64,000 bases of DNA from Clostridiaceae bacterium BL-3 (GTDB lineage: Bacteria; Bacillota; Clostridia; Clostridiales; Clostridiaceae): positions 992,001 through 1,056,000 of the forward strand of contig CADDXC010000001.1 of assembly GCA_902809985.1 (NCBI GenBank), given 5' to 3'. This document shows, one piece after another, positions 8,497 through 16,858 of the stretch. Under the pieces are notes generated by a model that was not told the origin of the DNA, searched no databases, and saw only the letters and a program-made list of their open reading frames with translations. Every line of letters starts with the position of its first letter. Within the stretch, counting starts at the first letter, position 1. The position numbers and the translations under genes were made by a program.

Positions 8497-9565
8497 GATG
8501 ACGCCCATGGAGAGAGCATCAGCCCTGGCAAAGGGAAAAGATGTTGACAGGCTACCCTGTAATCCCAATATAGCAAATGGAGTTGCCCGTATTTACGGTT
8601 GTAAAATATCTGACTTTAATACCAGCGGGAAAGCTATAGCTGAATCCCAGATAGCGGCTTATAGAAGGTTTGGCATGGATGGTGTGAGGGTATTTACCGA
8701 TCTGTATGTTTGGGCTGAGGCTATGGGAGCAGAATTAGTGCTTCCGGAAGACAATACGGCAGATTTGTTAAAGCCGGCTTTAGAGGATGTTAAAGATATA
8801 GGCAAGCTTAAAGTGGCAAATCCGTACAAAGACGGCAGACTGCCTGTTTTTATAGAGGCCATGAAATATTTGGTGGATGCTATTGGAAAAGAAGTACCCT
8901 GTTCAGGGGGTATAGTGGGACCATTTTCAAATGCTTTCTTTTTAATAGGAGTGGACAAGATGACGAGGCTTTTATTGAAAAATCCTGAGGCAGTTCATAA
9001 ATTGTGTAAAATATCTCTTGAAAATTGTATAGAGTATACAAAAGTTATTATAGAAAATGGCCTTACGCCGACTATATCGGAACCTCTGGCTTCCTGTACG
9101 GTAGTAAATCCAAAACATTTCAGAGAATTTTGTGCTCCATACCTGAAGGAGCTTGTTAGATTTATAAAATCAAAGGGCTCAGGCTGTACGCTTCATATAT
9201 GCGGAAATACGAAAAAAATATGGAATGATGTTGGCAGTATGGCAGAAGATGGAGTTACAGGTTTTAGTATGGACAATGTAGTAAGCCTTGCGGAGTGCAG
9301 CAGGACTATTGGAGATAAGATGAAAATACTTGGAAATGTAGATCCTTCCGGCATAATGTATGCAGGTACCAGAAATGATATAAGAAATGCAGTTGTAGAA
9401 GCTGTAGAGGAAGGGTATAATACTCCTAAAGGTTACGTGGTTATGTCAGGGTGCAGCCTTCCAGTGGAGACACCTTTTGAAAATATACAGACCATGATGG
9501 ATACTGTAAGAGAAATAGGCTATCCAGTGAATGTAGAGAAACTGGAAAAGATGAAGGTAAAGTAG
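8486..9565 (+). CDS. UroD/MtaA-type corrinoid methyltransferase
   Basis: A 359-residue TIM-barrel protein of the uroporphyrinogen decarboxylase superfamily. The methyltransferase branch is indicated by the N-terminal MTPMERASAL and VDRLP elements and by zinc-site residues HICG (about residues 230-233) and GCSLP near the C-terminus. It could be the substrate:corrinoid methyltransferase or the second-step enzyme. In Moorella, MtvB, a UroD-type protein, demethylates vanillate, so a methoxylated substrate is possible. The GTG at 8486 lies eight bases after GGTGG inside the previous gene and is the preferred start; ATG 8498 is an alternative. It differs clearly from the other two UroD proteins in this operon. 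Confidence 0.82.
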   Translation: MRDKMTPMERASALAKGKDVDRLPCNPNIANGVARIYGCKISDFNTSGKAIAESQIAAYRRFGMDGVRVFTDLYVWAEAMGAELVLPEDNTADLLKPALEDVKDIGKLKVANPYKDGRLPVFIEAMKYLVDAIGKEVPCSGGIVGPFSNAFFLIGVDKMTRLLLKNPEAVHKLCKISLENCIEYTKVIIENGLTPTISEPLASCTVVNPKHFREFCAPYLKELVRFIKSKGSGCTLHICGNTKKIWNDVGSMAEDGVTGFSMDNVVSLAECSRTIGDKMKILGNVDPSGIMYAGTRNDIRNAVVEAVEEGYNTPKGYVVMSGCSLPVETPFENIQTMMDTVREIGYPVNVEKLEKMKVK

Positions 9566-9575
9566 GTGGTTTTAC

Positions 9576-10610
9576 ATGTTGACTCCAAAAGAACGATTGA
9601 AGCTGGTTTTGAAAAAATCTAAGGTTGACAGACCGCCTTGTATATGTCCCGGCGGAATGATGAACATGGCAATAAGTGAGATCATGGATCTAACAGGATA
9701 CAGCTGGCCAAGAGCTCACGTTGATGAGAAATTTATGGCGGAGCTTGCTGCGGGAATTTATGAATATGGAGGATTTGAAAATGTTGGAGTCCCGTTTTGC
9801 ATGACTGTGGAAGCGGAAGCTATGGGTGCAGAAATTTCTCTTGGCAGCAAGATAAATGAACCCAGAGTTATTGAATATCCCATAAATTCCGTAAGCAGCT
9901 GGAAAGAATTGAAAAATATGGATATGAACAGCGGAAGGGCCAAGGTGGTTTTAGAAGCTATAAGAATTTTAAGAGAGAAAAAATTACCTGTGCCTATCAT
10001 GGCAAATTTGACGGGACCTATAAGCGTTGCGTCTTCTCTAATGGAACCGGAGATATTCTACAAGGAAATTATAAGAAAAAGTGAAGAGACCCGGGAGTTT
10101 CTGGAATTTGTTACCGATAATCTTATAGAATTTGGTAAGGCACAGCTGAAGGCTGGTGCTGATCTGCTTACTATATCGGATCCCAGCGGTACGGGGGAAA
10201 TAATGGGTCCCAGGAACTTTAGGAACTTTACACTTCCCTATTTGAATAAAATTGTGGATTCCCTGAAGGAGTATACTGAGTATGGAATTATAGTACATAT
10301 ATGCGGGAGGCTGAGAAGTATATACCCTGAATTAAATGAGCTCCACAGTGATGCCATAAGTTTTGATTCCATCACCAGTGTAAAGCAGATATGCAGCAAT
10401 GTTAAAAACAAAGCCATAATGGGGAATATGAGTACATTTTCTCTTGAAAATTCTAAACCGGAGTATATTAGAAAGATGTGTTTCAACTGTATTGAATCGG
10501 GAGTGGATATACTGGCACCTGCTTGTGGAATAGGTCCTAAAACACCACTTATAAACATAAAGACCATGGTAAAGGCAGCAAAGGATTTTAAGGAATTGTA
10601 TACTTCATAG
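9576..10610 (+). CDS. UroD/MtaA-type corrinoid methyltransferase
   Basis: A 344-residue, full-length member of the MtaA/MtbA branch of the UroD superfamily. It has the N-terminal LTPKERLKLVLKKSKVDRPP block, VPFCMTVEAEAMGAE, the probable zinc ligands HICG, and a late Cys in APACGIGPKTP. It is most similar, by eye, to the short 290-residue protein at the start of the run, suggesting duplication followed by shrinkage of one copy. It begins ten bases after the preceding gene with GTAGGTGG upstream. Acceptor (CoM-like thiol, folate or other) is not known; clostridia do not make coenzyme M as methanogens do, so tetrahydrofolate or another thiol is inferred. Confidence 0.82.
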   Translation: MLTPKERLKLVLKKSKVDRPPCICPGGMMNMAISEIMDLTGYSWPRAHVDEKFMAELAAGIYEYGGFENVGVPFCMTVEAEAMGAEISLGSKINEPRVIEYPINSVSSWKELKNMDMNSGRAKVVLEAIRILREKKLPVPIMANLTGPISVASSLMEPEIFYKEIIRKSEETREFLEFVTDNLIEFGKAQLKAGADLLTISDPSGTGEIMGPRNFRNFTLPYLNKIVDSLKEYTEYGIIVHICGRLRSIYPELNELHSDAISFDSITSVKQICSNVKNKAIMGNMSTFSLENSKPEYIRKMCFNCIESGVDILAPACGIGPKTPLINIKTMVKAAKDFKELYTS

Positions 10611-10647
10611 CACTATATTTAAACTTTGAATCATAGGGGGAATTGAT

Positions 10648-11604
10648 TTGAAAGATAAGTTTGTAATTGGAGTGGATCTGGGCGGCACAAAAATTTGTGC
10701 TGCCTTGGTGAGTTTAAAGGGCAGTATTATATATGAGAAGACAATTCCAACTAATGTGCAGGAAGGCGACGCGGCTATATTGAGTAATATGGCAGCTCTT
10801 ATAGAGGGCATAATAAAAAAATGTGAATTAAGTATGAATGAAATAAAGGGTATTGGAATTGGCGCACCAGGACCTCTTAATTTAGTTAATGGTGAAATAA
10901 TATGTACTCCTAATTTACCTTTTAAAAACTTCAATATTGTGAATCCATTGAGAAGTAAATTTAATGTTCCCGTCTATCTGGACAATGATGCAAATGCTGC
11001 GGCCATAGGAGAATACATGTTTGGAGCAGGAAGAGGCAGCAGAAATATGATATTTATAACAGTTTCTACAGGAATAGGGGCAGGAGCGGTGCTTAACGGT
11101 GATATATACAGAGGGAATACTCAAAATGCACTGGAAGTGGGGCATATGACTCTGAAAGAAGACGGACCTCTGTGCAATTGCGGCAACAGGGGTTGTGCAG
11201 AAGTTCTGGCATCAGGCACTGCTATTGCAAGAGAAGCAAAAAGGGTTGTAAAAGAGGGAACAGTTACATCCCTTTGTAAGTATAAAAATATAACTGCAAA
11301 AGAAGTTTTTAAAGAGGCAAAGCTTGGTGACCATAGAGCTAAAGAGATATTGAATAGGGCTTTGAATTATTTGGGAATATGTGTAGCCAATGTAATGAAT
11401 TGTTTTGATCCGGAAGTATTGATAATAGGAGGTGGTGTTTCAGAAGGAGATAGTATGGTTATTGATGAGGTGAAAAGAGTGGTGAAGAAAAGATGCTTTA
11501 AAATTATAAGTGAAAACACTAAAATATGTAAGGCCGAATTGGGAACCAATGCAGGTGTTATAGGTGCAGCTGCATTGGCGATTTTGGAATCTAAAAAAGT
11601 ATAG
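10648..11604 (+). CDS. glcK: ROK-family glucokinase
   Basis: A 318-residue cytosolic sugar kinase of the ROK family that phosphorylates glucose (or a related hexose) with ATP. The phosphate loop GVDLGGTKICAA is at the N-terminus, the catalytic DNDANAAAIGEY follows, and the zinc-binding ROK signature appears as GPLCNCGNRGCAE near residue 170. The length is normal. It starts with TTG at 10648 behind ATAGGGGG, 37 bases after the last methyltransferase gene with no terminator between, so it may belong to the same transcript. That would be an unusual partner for corrinoid methyltransferases. Glucose specificity is inferred from family. Confidence 0.85.
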   Translation: MKDKFVIGVDLGGTKICAALVSLKGSIIYEKTIPTNVQEGDAAILSNMAALIEGIIKKCELSMNEIKGIGIGAPGPLNLVNGEIICTPNLPFKNFNIVNPLRSKFNVPVYLDNDANAAAIGEYMFGAGRGSRNMIFITVSTGIGAGAVLNGDIYRGNTQNALEVGHMTLKEDGPLCNCGNRGCAEVLASGTAIAREAKRVVKEGTVTSLCKYKNITAKEVFKEAKLGDHRAKEILNRALNYLGICVANVMNCFDPEVLIIGGGVSEGDSMVIDEVKRVVKKRCFKIISENTKICKAELGTNAGVIGAAALAILESKKV

Positions 11605-11638
11605 AAAATATTTTATAAGTGCAAAAATACCATTTTAT

Positions 11639-11675
11639 AAGTAAAAAGCTTGACAAGATCAAGAAAATTTTACTT
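11639..11675. terminator. Possible terminator between convergent genes
   Basis: AAGTAAAA (11639-11646) pairs with TTTTACTT (11668-11675) around an inner CTTGA/TCAAG hairpin. It lies between glcK and the convergent small gene. AT-rich and only moderately stable. Confidence 0.35.
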
Positions 11676-11692
11676 TTACTATGGAAAAAATG

Positions 11693-12079
11693 TTATTGTA
11701 GACTATTTGTTGCAGCTGAAGTAGAATTTTTAATTTGCCCACCGGTTTCTCTTAGGATTTCTTTTAATTTTTGGGAATCAAAGGAATCAGAATTTATTAC
11801 CACTTTATAATTTGTGTTTTCAATTTCTCTTGAATTCCCATAACCTCCCAGTAAGGGGCTTCCCGAAGTACGTACTTTCTGAGACGAGTTACGTGAAAAT
11901 CTATCGGAATTTATTACATTTGAAAAATTTATATCAGGTTCTAAGTCTGAATTTGCATTGTATAGATCTATGTAGTTATCATTTAAATCTACGATTGCAT
12001 TTTGGAAACCTGCATTTTTTAATTTTTTAACTGCATCATTTGCATTTTTTATACCGTTGTAATAGATTTCAATTCTCAT
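11693..12079 (-). CDS. Small protein of unknown function, 128 aa
   Basis: Not confidently recognised. The first 40 residues (IEIYYNGIKNANDAVKKLKN) look like the ferredoxin-like fold at the start of general-stress/YflT-type proteins, in which a short segment predicts an amino-acid 'add-or-subtract' between helix and strand. The middle (residues about 45-85) is Ser/Asn/Gly rich and probably disordered, and the last third (SFDSQKLKEILRETGGQI) is a second short alpha/beta unit. There is no signal peptide or membrane helix. A good ribosome site (GGGAGTGAT) precedes the ATG. It is a single gene, convergent with glcK and divergent from the patatin-like gene. Confidence 0.7.
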   Translation of the reverse strand: MRIEIYYNGIKNANDAVKKLKNAGFQNAIVDLNDNYIDLYNANSDLEPDINFSNVINSDRFSRNSSQKVRTSGSPLLGGYGNSREIENTNYKVVINSDSFDSQKLKEILRETGGQIKNSTSAATNSLQ

Positions 12080-12214
12080 TTTAAAATCACTCCCTATAAA
12101 AGTAAAATTTTAAGTTTAGAATTATTTTTTCCACTTATATGAAAATTATTCAATGCCTTTATTTTAAGTGTCCTATTTTATATAGTTACATATTTATATA
12201 TTGAGGTGATTTTA

Positions 12215-13138
12215 TTGAAAGCGGATGCTGTATTTGAAGGTGGAGGAATAAAGGGAATAGGACTTATAGGTGCTGTATGTTATTTTGAAAAAATGGGATA
12301 TAGGTGGAATAGATTTGCAGGAACTTCTGCAGGAGCAATTATAGCTTCTCTTCTTGCTGTTGGATATACAGGCGAGGAGCTTAAGAATATAATGATGAAT
12401 TTAGATGAAAAGATGTTTTTAAAAAAAAAGGACATATGGAAAATATCCATGATTAAAAAGACCATTTCACTTTTTAAGGACAAGGGCATATATTCTACGG
12501 GAGCCATAGAAAAGTATATAGAGGAACTTTTGTTGAAAAAAGGCAAAGTGACTTTTGGAGATATAAGTACTGACAATAAGTCACCCCTTAAAATAATAGC
12601 ATCTGATGTGACGAAAAAATCCATGCTCATACTGCCGGATGACTTAGTAAATTATGGAATAAATCCTATGAAATTTAAAATAGCTGAGGCAGTGAGGATG
12701 AGTATAAGTATTCCACTATATTTTAAACCGTTGAAGCTCTATTATGGAAATAAATACAGCTATATAGTAGATGGTGGATTACTCAGCAATTTTCCAATAT
12801 GGATATTCGACACAAAAGATATTCCGGCTTGGCCTACTATAGGTTTTAAATTGACAGAAAAGAATGTCAACCATAATGAGTCCAAAAAGATGGATTTTAT
12901 TTCATATCTGTTTGATATAATTGGGACTATATTTGATAAAAACGAAGAAGTTTATGTAAAAGATAAGTATGCAGTGAGAACGGTGTTTATTCCAACACTG
13001 GGTGTTAAAACCACAGAATTCAACATATCCAGGGATATGAGGTTGAAATTGTTTGAATCAGGCTATAAAAGCGCTCAGCGTTTTTTGCACCTCTGGGATT
13101 TTGACAATTATATAAGGGAGTATGTAGTTGAGAAATAA
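12215..13138 (+). CDS. Patatin-like phospholipase family protein
   Basis: A lipid acyl hydrolase with a patatin fold and a Ser-Asp dyad. All elements are visible: the oxyanion loop FEGGGIKGIGL at the N-terminus, nucleophile elbow GTSAGA (Ser near residue 40), and catalytic Asp in VDGGLLSNFP. No signal peptide is seen, so it acts in the cytoplasm or at the inner membrane face. The TTG at 12215 is chosen as start because GAGGTGAT lies just upstream; the GTG at 12206 falls inside that ribosome site. About 307 residues. The physiological lipid substrate is unknown. Confidence 0.85.
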   Translation: MKADAVFEGGGIKGIGLIGAVCYFEKMGYRWNRFAGTSAGAIIASLLAVGYTGEELKNIMMNLDEKMFLKKKDIWKISMIKKTISLFKDKGIYSTGAIEKYIEELLLKKGKVTFGDISTDNKSPLKIIASDVTKKSMLILPDDLVNYGINPMKFKIAEAVRMSISIPLYFKPLKLYYGNKYSYIVDGGLLSNFPIWIFDTKDIPAWPTIGFKLTEKNVNHNESKKMDFISYLFDIIGTIFDKNEEVYVKDKYAVRTVFIPTLGVKTTEFNISRDMRLKLFESGYKSAQRFLHLWDFDNYIREYVVEK

Positions 13139-13159
13139 ATTGTTGAATTATATTGTCAT

Positions 13160-13191
13160 TGTGGTAATATTTATATATAATGTGGTAATAT
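13160..13191. repeat. Tandem TGTGGTAATAT motif upstream of cysS
   Basis: The 11-mer TGTGGTAATAT occurs at 13160-13170 and 13181-13191, exactly 21 bases apart (two helical turns), each followed by a TATA-like stretch. It lies in the 99-base spacer before cysS. It could be an operator; no T-box leader is present. Confidence 0.4.
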
Positions 13192-13237
13192 CTATACATG
13201 TAATGCTAAAAGGTTACAGTAATAAGGGGAGATAAGT

Positions 13238-14650
13238 ATGAATTTTTATATTTATAATACTATGAGTAGAAAAAAAGAGAAATTTATTCCTGTGCATAAG
13301 GGAAAAGTTGGAATTTATACTTGTGGTCCTACAGTTTATAATTATGCTCATATAGGAAATTTAAGGACTTATATATTTGAAGATGTATTAAAGAAATCTC
13401 TTGAATATGATTCCTATAAAGTAAAACATGTTATGAATGTAACAGATGTAGGACATTTACAATCCGATGCGGATACAGGTGAAGATAAGATGCAGATAGG
13501 GGCAGAGCGTGAAAATAAAACCGTATGGGAAATTGCAAAATTTTACGAAGATGCTTTTTTTGAAGACTGCAGGAAACTCAATATAAAAAAACCTGATGTG
13601 GTCTGCAAAGCAACGGAACATATCCAGGATATGATAAATTTAATCAAAAGACTAGAGGAAAGGGGTTATACTTATATATCCAATGGAAATGTTTATTACT
13701 CCATTGACAAGTTTAAAGATTACAATAAGCTTGCGCATCTGAGTATGGAAGAGTTGGAAGCAGGGAGCAGAGTAGAAGTGGATGAAAATAAAAAGAATCC
13801 ATTGGATTTTGTACTGTGGTTCACGAATTCTAAATTTAAAAATCAGATAATGCAGTGGGATTCGCCATGGGGAAGGGGATTTCCAGGATGGCATATAGAG
13901 TGTTCTGCTATGTCAATGAAATATCTTGGTGAAAGAATAGATATACACTGCGGAGGAGTGGATCATATTCCGGTACATCATACTAATGAAATAGCTCAAT
14001 CAGATGCAGCAGTAGGCCATGCATGTGTAAATTATTGGATGCACGGAGAATTTTTGGTTACAAGTGGGGGAAAGATGTCTAAATCGAGTGGAGAATTTCT
14101 AACATTATCAAAAATTGAAGAACATGGATTTTCTCCACTGGACTACAGATATTTTTGCCTTCAATCAAGATATAGAAAGCAGTTGATATTTAGTTACAGT
14201 GCTCTTAAGCAGGCACGATCTTCTTATAATAAATTGAGAGAAAGAATAGCTTCCATAATTTCATGCGTAAAAGAAAATGAAAGAGCTGATGAAAAATTAA
14301 TAGACAGCTATAAATTAAAATTCAAAGAACAGATATTTGACGATTTAAATATGCCAAATGCATTTACAGTGCTGTTTGAAGTTATAAAGGACGATGGACT
14401 TACAAATAGAGAGAAAGAGATATTGATAAAAAGTTTTGACACTGTCCTTTCGCTGGATTTGTTAAAGACCGATAATAGCAAATTAGAGAATATAGATGAA
14501 AATTTAGTAAACAAATTAATAGCTGAGAGAGAAGAAGCGAGAAATAACAAAAATTGGTCTAAAGCTGATGAAATTAGAAATAAACTTAAGGATTTGGGCA
14601 TAGAGATACTGGATTCAAAAAATGGAACCACGTGGAAAGTAAGAAGATAA
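13238..14650 (+). CDS. cysS: Cysteinyl-tRNA synthetase
   Basis: A class I aminoacyl-tRNA synthetase that charges tRNA-Cys. The zinc Cys is C29 in YTCGPTVYNYAHIGN, whose AHIGN is the HIGH-type signature (H38). Further zinc ligands are in GWHIECSAMS and CGGVDHIPVHHTNEIAQ. The ATP motif KMSKSSG begins at about residue 279. The 470-residue length is normal, and the C-terminal helical anticodon-binding region is intact (ends GTTWKVRR). Start ATG 13238 follows AAGGGGAGA. It stands alone with its own downstream terminator. Confidence 0.96.
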   Translation: MNFYIYNTMSRKKEKFIPVHKGKVGIYTCGPTVYNYAHIGNLRTYIFEDVLKKSLEYDSYKVKHVMNVTDVGHLQSDADTGEDKMQIGAERENKTVWEIAKFYEDAFFEDCRKLNIKKPDVVCKATEHIQDMINLIKRLEERGYTYISNGNVYYSIDKFKDYNKLAHLSMEELEAGSRVEVDENKKNPLDFVLWFTNSKFKNQIMQWDSPWGRGFPGWHIECSAMSMKYLGERIDIHCGGVDHIPVHHTNEIAQSDAAVGHACVNYWMHGEFLVTSGGKMSKSSGEFLTLSKIEEHGFSPLDYRYFCLQSRYRKQLIFSYSALKQARSSYNKLRERIASIISCVKENERADEKLIDSYKLKFKEQIFDDLNMPNAFTVLFEVIKDDGLTNREKEILIKSFDTVLSLDLLKTDNSKLENIDENLVNKLIAEREEARNNKNWSKADEIRNKLKDLGIEILDSKNGTTWKVRR

Positions 14651-14702
14651 ATATTAATTTTATATAAAATTACATTTTACAATAGATAATTTTAAACATA
14701 GT

Positions 14703-14750
14703 AAAAACACTGTTCAGATAATTTGTATTATACTGCAGCAGTGTTTTTAA
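14703..14750 (+). terminator. Intrinsic terminator after cysS
   Basis: AAAAACACTG (14703-14712) pairs with CAGTGTTTTT (14739-14748) across a 26-base loop, giving a hairpin with a terminal T-tract. Confidence 0.8.
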
Positions 14751-14856
14751 GTGTCAATTTCTAGTCTAAAATATATTTATAAAAAATTAATAATAAAATG
14801 TGATAATGAACTTTTCATATAAGTATAAATAAGTATACTAATACAGAGGTTATAAT

Positions 14857-15741
14857 ATGAAATGGTTTATTAATATACATAAAATTAAAAAAAGGACTAT
14901 TTTACTAGTTCTGGCTTTACTTTATATAACTGTATTAATTTGCTTTGGAATTATCTATTGGGATATTGCAAATGACTCCAATGGAGAATTTTTTATATTT
15001 CAGAATGATATAAATATAGATAGAAAAATAGAGATTTTTAAAAGAAATTTGAATATTGAAGTATGTAGTAATGAATTAAAAAACAGCATAAAAAGCTTAT
15101 TATTGTCCAGTGAATATAAAAGGCCTGTTGCAAAAGTGGAAACAGTAGATGATTCGGTCATCTCTGTCAACGTGTTTTCTTTTGAAAAAGTTTTAGGTTG
15201 GGAGTGGGCTGATTATTATTACTTGCTGTTTAAAAATGCAGGGATCACCCATATTGCCGTAAAAAATTTAGGCCAAGATAAAATAAGTGGGGGATTTGAC
15301 AGCTATAAAATAAAGGTGGATTTTTATAAGATGACTGAAGATTTAAAAGATTTTAAGGGTTATCCGGAAAGCTATGATGATGATTTTAAAAAAATATTTA
15401 CCAAGTATATGTGGGTGAATGAATATCCATTACTGTACAATGAGTTTCCTGGAAAGGGTTATTTTTATTATCCGTTAAATTTTTATTTTCCAGAGCTTGT
15501 AAAAAACTCTATATCTTTTTTAGATGGCAGTCCTCTAGTACTTAAATCAATAGTAGATGAAAATCTTAAATACCCACTGTGGAATTTTATGTATTTCAGT
15601 GCAGTGACTATGACTACACTGGGATATGGAGATATTGTACCTAACTCAACTATAGTACGTATTTTAGTTATGTTAGAAACTGTATTTGGGGTGACTATCG
15701 TGGGCATGTTTGCTTCATGTTTATTTTGGAACAAGGAGTGA
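14857..15741 (+). CDS. Two-helix potassium channel with large extracytoplasmic insert
   Basis: A 294-residue membrane protein. One N-terminal helix (about residues 13-35, ILLVLALLYITVLICFGIIYW) is followed by some 200 soluble residues, then a pore loop and second helix. The selectivity filter TTLGYGDIVP (about residues 254-263) is the K+ channel signature, and the last helix is MLETVFGVTIVGMFASCLF. This is the minimal 2TM K+ channel plan, but the long domain between TM1 and the pore, on the outside by topology, is not typical of Ion_trans_2 proteins and has no RCK domain. It is not recognised as a known sensor. K+ conductance is inferred from the filter. Confidence 0.78.
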   Translation: MKWFINIHKIKKRTILLVLALLYITVLICFGIIYWDIANDSNGEFFIFQNDINIDRKIEIFKRNLNIEVCSNELKNSIKSLLLSSEYKRPVAKVETVDDSVISVNVFSFEKVLGWEWADYYYLLFKNAGITHIAVKNLGQDKISGGFDSYKIKVDFYKMTEDLKDFKGYPESYDDDFKKIFTKYMWVNEYPLLYNEFPGKGYFYYPLNFYFPELVKNSISFLDGSPLVLKSIVDENLKYPLWNFMYFSAVTMTTLGYGDIVPNSTIVRILVMLETVFGVTIVGMFASCLFWNKE

Positions 15742-15795
15742 CGTCTAAAAATTTTATATGCATATATGTCTTTTATAAGTTTTTTAGACGTTTTA
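15741..15795 (+). terminator. Probable terminator after channel gene
   Basis: ACGTCTAAAAA (15741-15751) pairs perfectly with TTTTTAGACGT (15781-15791) and is followed by TTT; the loop is long (29 bases) and the stem starts on the last base of the stop codon. Confidence 0.55.
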
Positions 15796-15860
15796 AAGAT
15801 GTAATTAATTTATAATTATCGTAGATTTAACATTAAACGAGGGTTTAGGGGGAAGTTAAG

Positions 15861-16757
15861 ATGTCAAAATTGGTAGAATGTGTCCCAAATTTTAGCGAAG
15901 GCAGGAATGTGGAAATAATTGAAAGCATTGTAGATGAAGTTAGAAAAGTTGAAGGTGTAAAACTCCTGGACTATTCTTCAGATAAAGATCACAATAGATC
16001 TGTAGTAACTTTTTTAGGGGCTCCAGATGAAGTGGAAAAAGCTGCTTTTAATCTCATAAAAAGGGCAGCTGAACTTATAGATATGAGAAAGCATAGAGGT
16101 GCACATCCTAGGATGGGTGCCACGGATGTAGTGCCATTTATACCGATTAAGGATGTCACAACAGAAGAATGTGTAGAAATTTCACAAAGATTGGGCAAAA
16201 AAGTGGGGGATGAATTGAGGATACCTGTTTATTTATATGAAGATGCTGCTAGCTGTGCGGAAAGGAAAAATTTAGCAAATATAAGAAAAGGCCAGTATGA
16301 AGGATTTTTTGAAAAAATAAAACAGCCTGAATGGAAACCGGATTTTGGGCCGGATGAGATAAACGTGAAGAGCGGTGCAACTGTTATAGGTGCCAGATTT
16401 CCACTTGTAGCATATAATATAAATTTGGGTACTGATGATGTGGAAGTTGCCAACGCCATAGCTCGAAAAATAAGATACATAGGAGGAGGACTCAGGTATG
16501 TTAAAGCTGTAGGTGTAAAGGTAACGGAGAGAAATATAGTACAGGTATCTATGAATCTAGTAAATTATGAAAAGACACCTATTTATGCTGCCCAGGAAAT
16601 GGTCAAAATGGAGGCAAAAAGATACGGCGTACCTGTAGTAGGAAGTGAAGTTATAGGTCTAGTTCCAATGAAAGCTCTGATAGATTGTGCAGAATATTAT
16701 CTTCAAATAGAAAATTTTAATATGAGCCAGGTGTTGGAATCCAGAATAAGCGGATAA
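15861..16757 (+). CDS. ftcD: Glutamate formimidoyltransferase
   Basis: Transfers the formimino group of N-formimino-L-glutamate, the product of histidine breakdown, to tetrahydrofolate, releasing glutamate. The 298-residue protein contains only the formyltransferase half of the mammalian bifunctional enzyme. It begins with LVECVPNFSEGRN and carries the catalytic-His loop KHRGAHPRMGATDVVPF (about residues 75-91) and later GARFPLVAYNINL. The matching cyclodeaminase is encoded separately in the hut run at 23564. It is separated from the other hut genes by the large divergent regulator. ATG 15861 follows AGGGGGAAG. A hairpin terminator follows. Confidence 0.95.
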   Translation: MSKLVECVPNFSEGRNVEIIESIVDEVRKVEGVKLLDYSSDKDHNRSVVTFLGAPDEVEKAAFNLIKRAAELIDMRKHRGAHPRMGATDVVPFIPIKDVTTEECVEISQRLGKKVGDELRIPVYLYEDAASCAERKNLANIRKGQYEGFFEKIKQPEWKPDFGPDEINVKSGATVIGARFPLVAYNINLGTDDVEVANAIARKIRYIGGGLRYVKAVGVKVTERNIVQVSMNLVNYEKTPIYAAQEMVKMEAKRYGVPVVGSEVIGLVPMKALIDCAEYYLQIENFNMSQVLESRISG

Positions 16758-16767
16758 AGTGATTATT

Positions 16768-16822
16768 AGGTTCAGATGGAGTTTTCTAATAAGGAATGTT
16801 TTTCTCCACCTGAACCTTTTTT
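16768..16822 (+). terminator. Intrinsic terminator made of a repeated hairpin
   Basis: AGGTTCAGATGGAG (16768-16781) pairs with CTCCACCTGAACCT (16804-16817; one G-U) and is followed by TTTTT. Nearly the same two arms recur at 31007-31056, so this is also a copy of an intergenic repeat. Confidence 0.8.
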
Positions 16823-16858
16823 GGAAAATTTTCGACTGCTGCCGAAAATCCTTCCTAC

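Noticed and set aside
6935-10610. Haem-pathway uroporphyrinogen decarboxylases
   Set aside because: HxCG and late-Cys zinc motifs and the corrinoid/RACo context place them in the methyltransferase branch.
13139-13237. T-box leader for cysS
   Set aside because: The spacer is under 100 bases and has no T-box sequence or specifier stem; only a tandem 11-mer was found.
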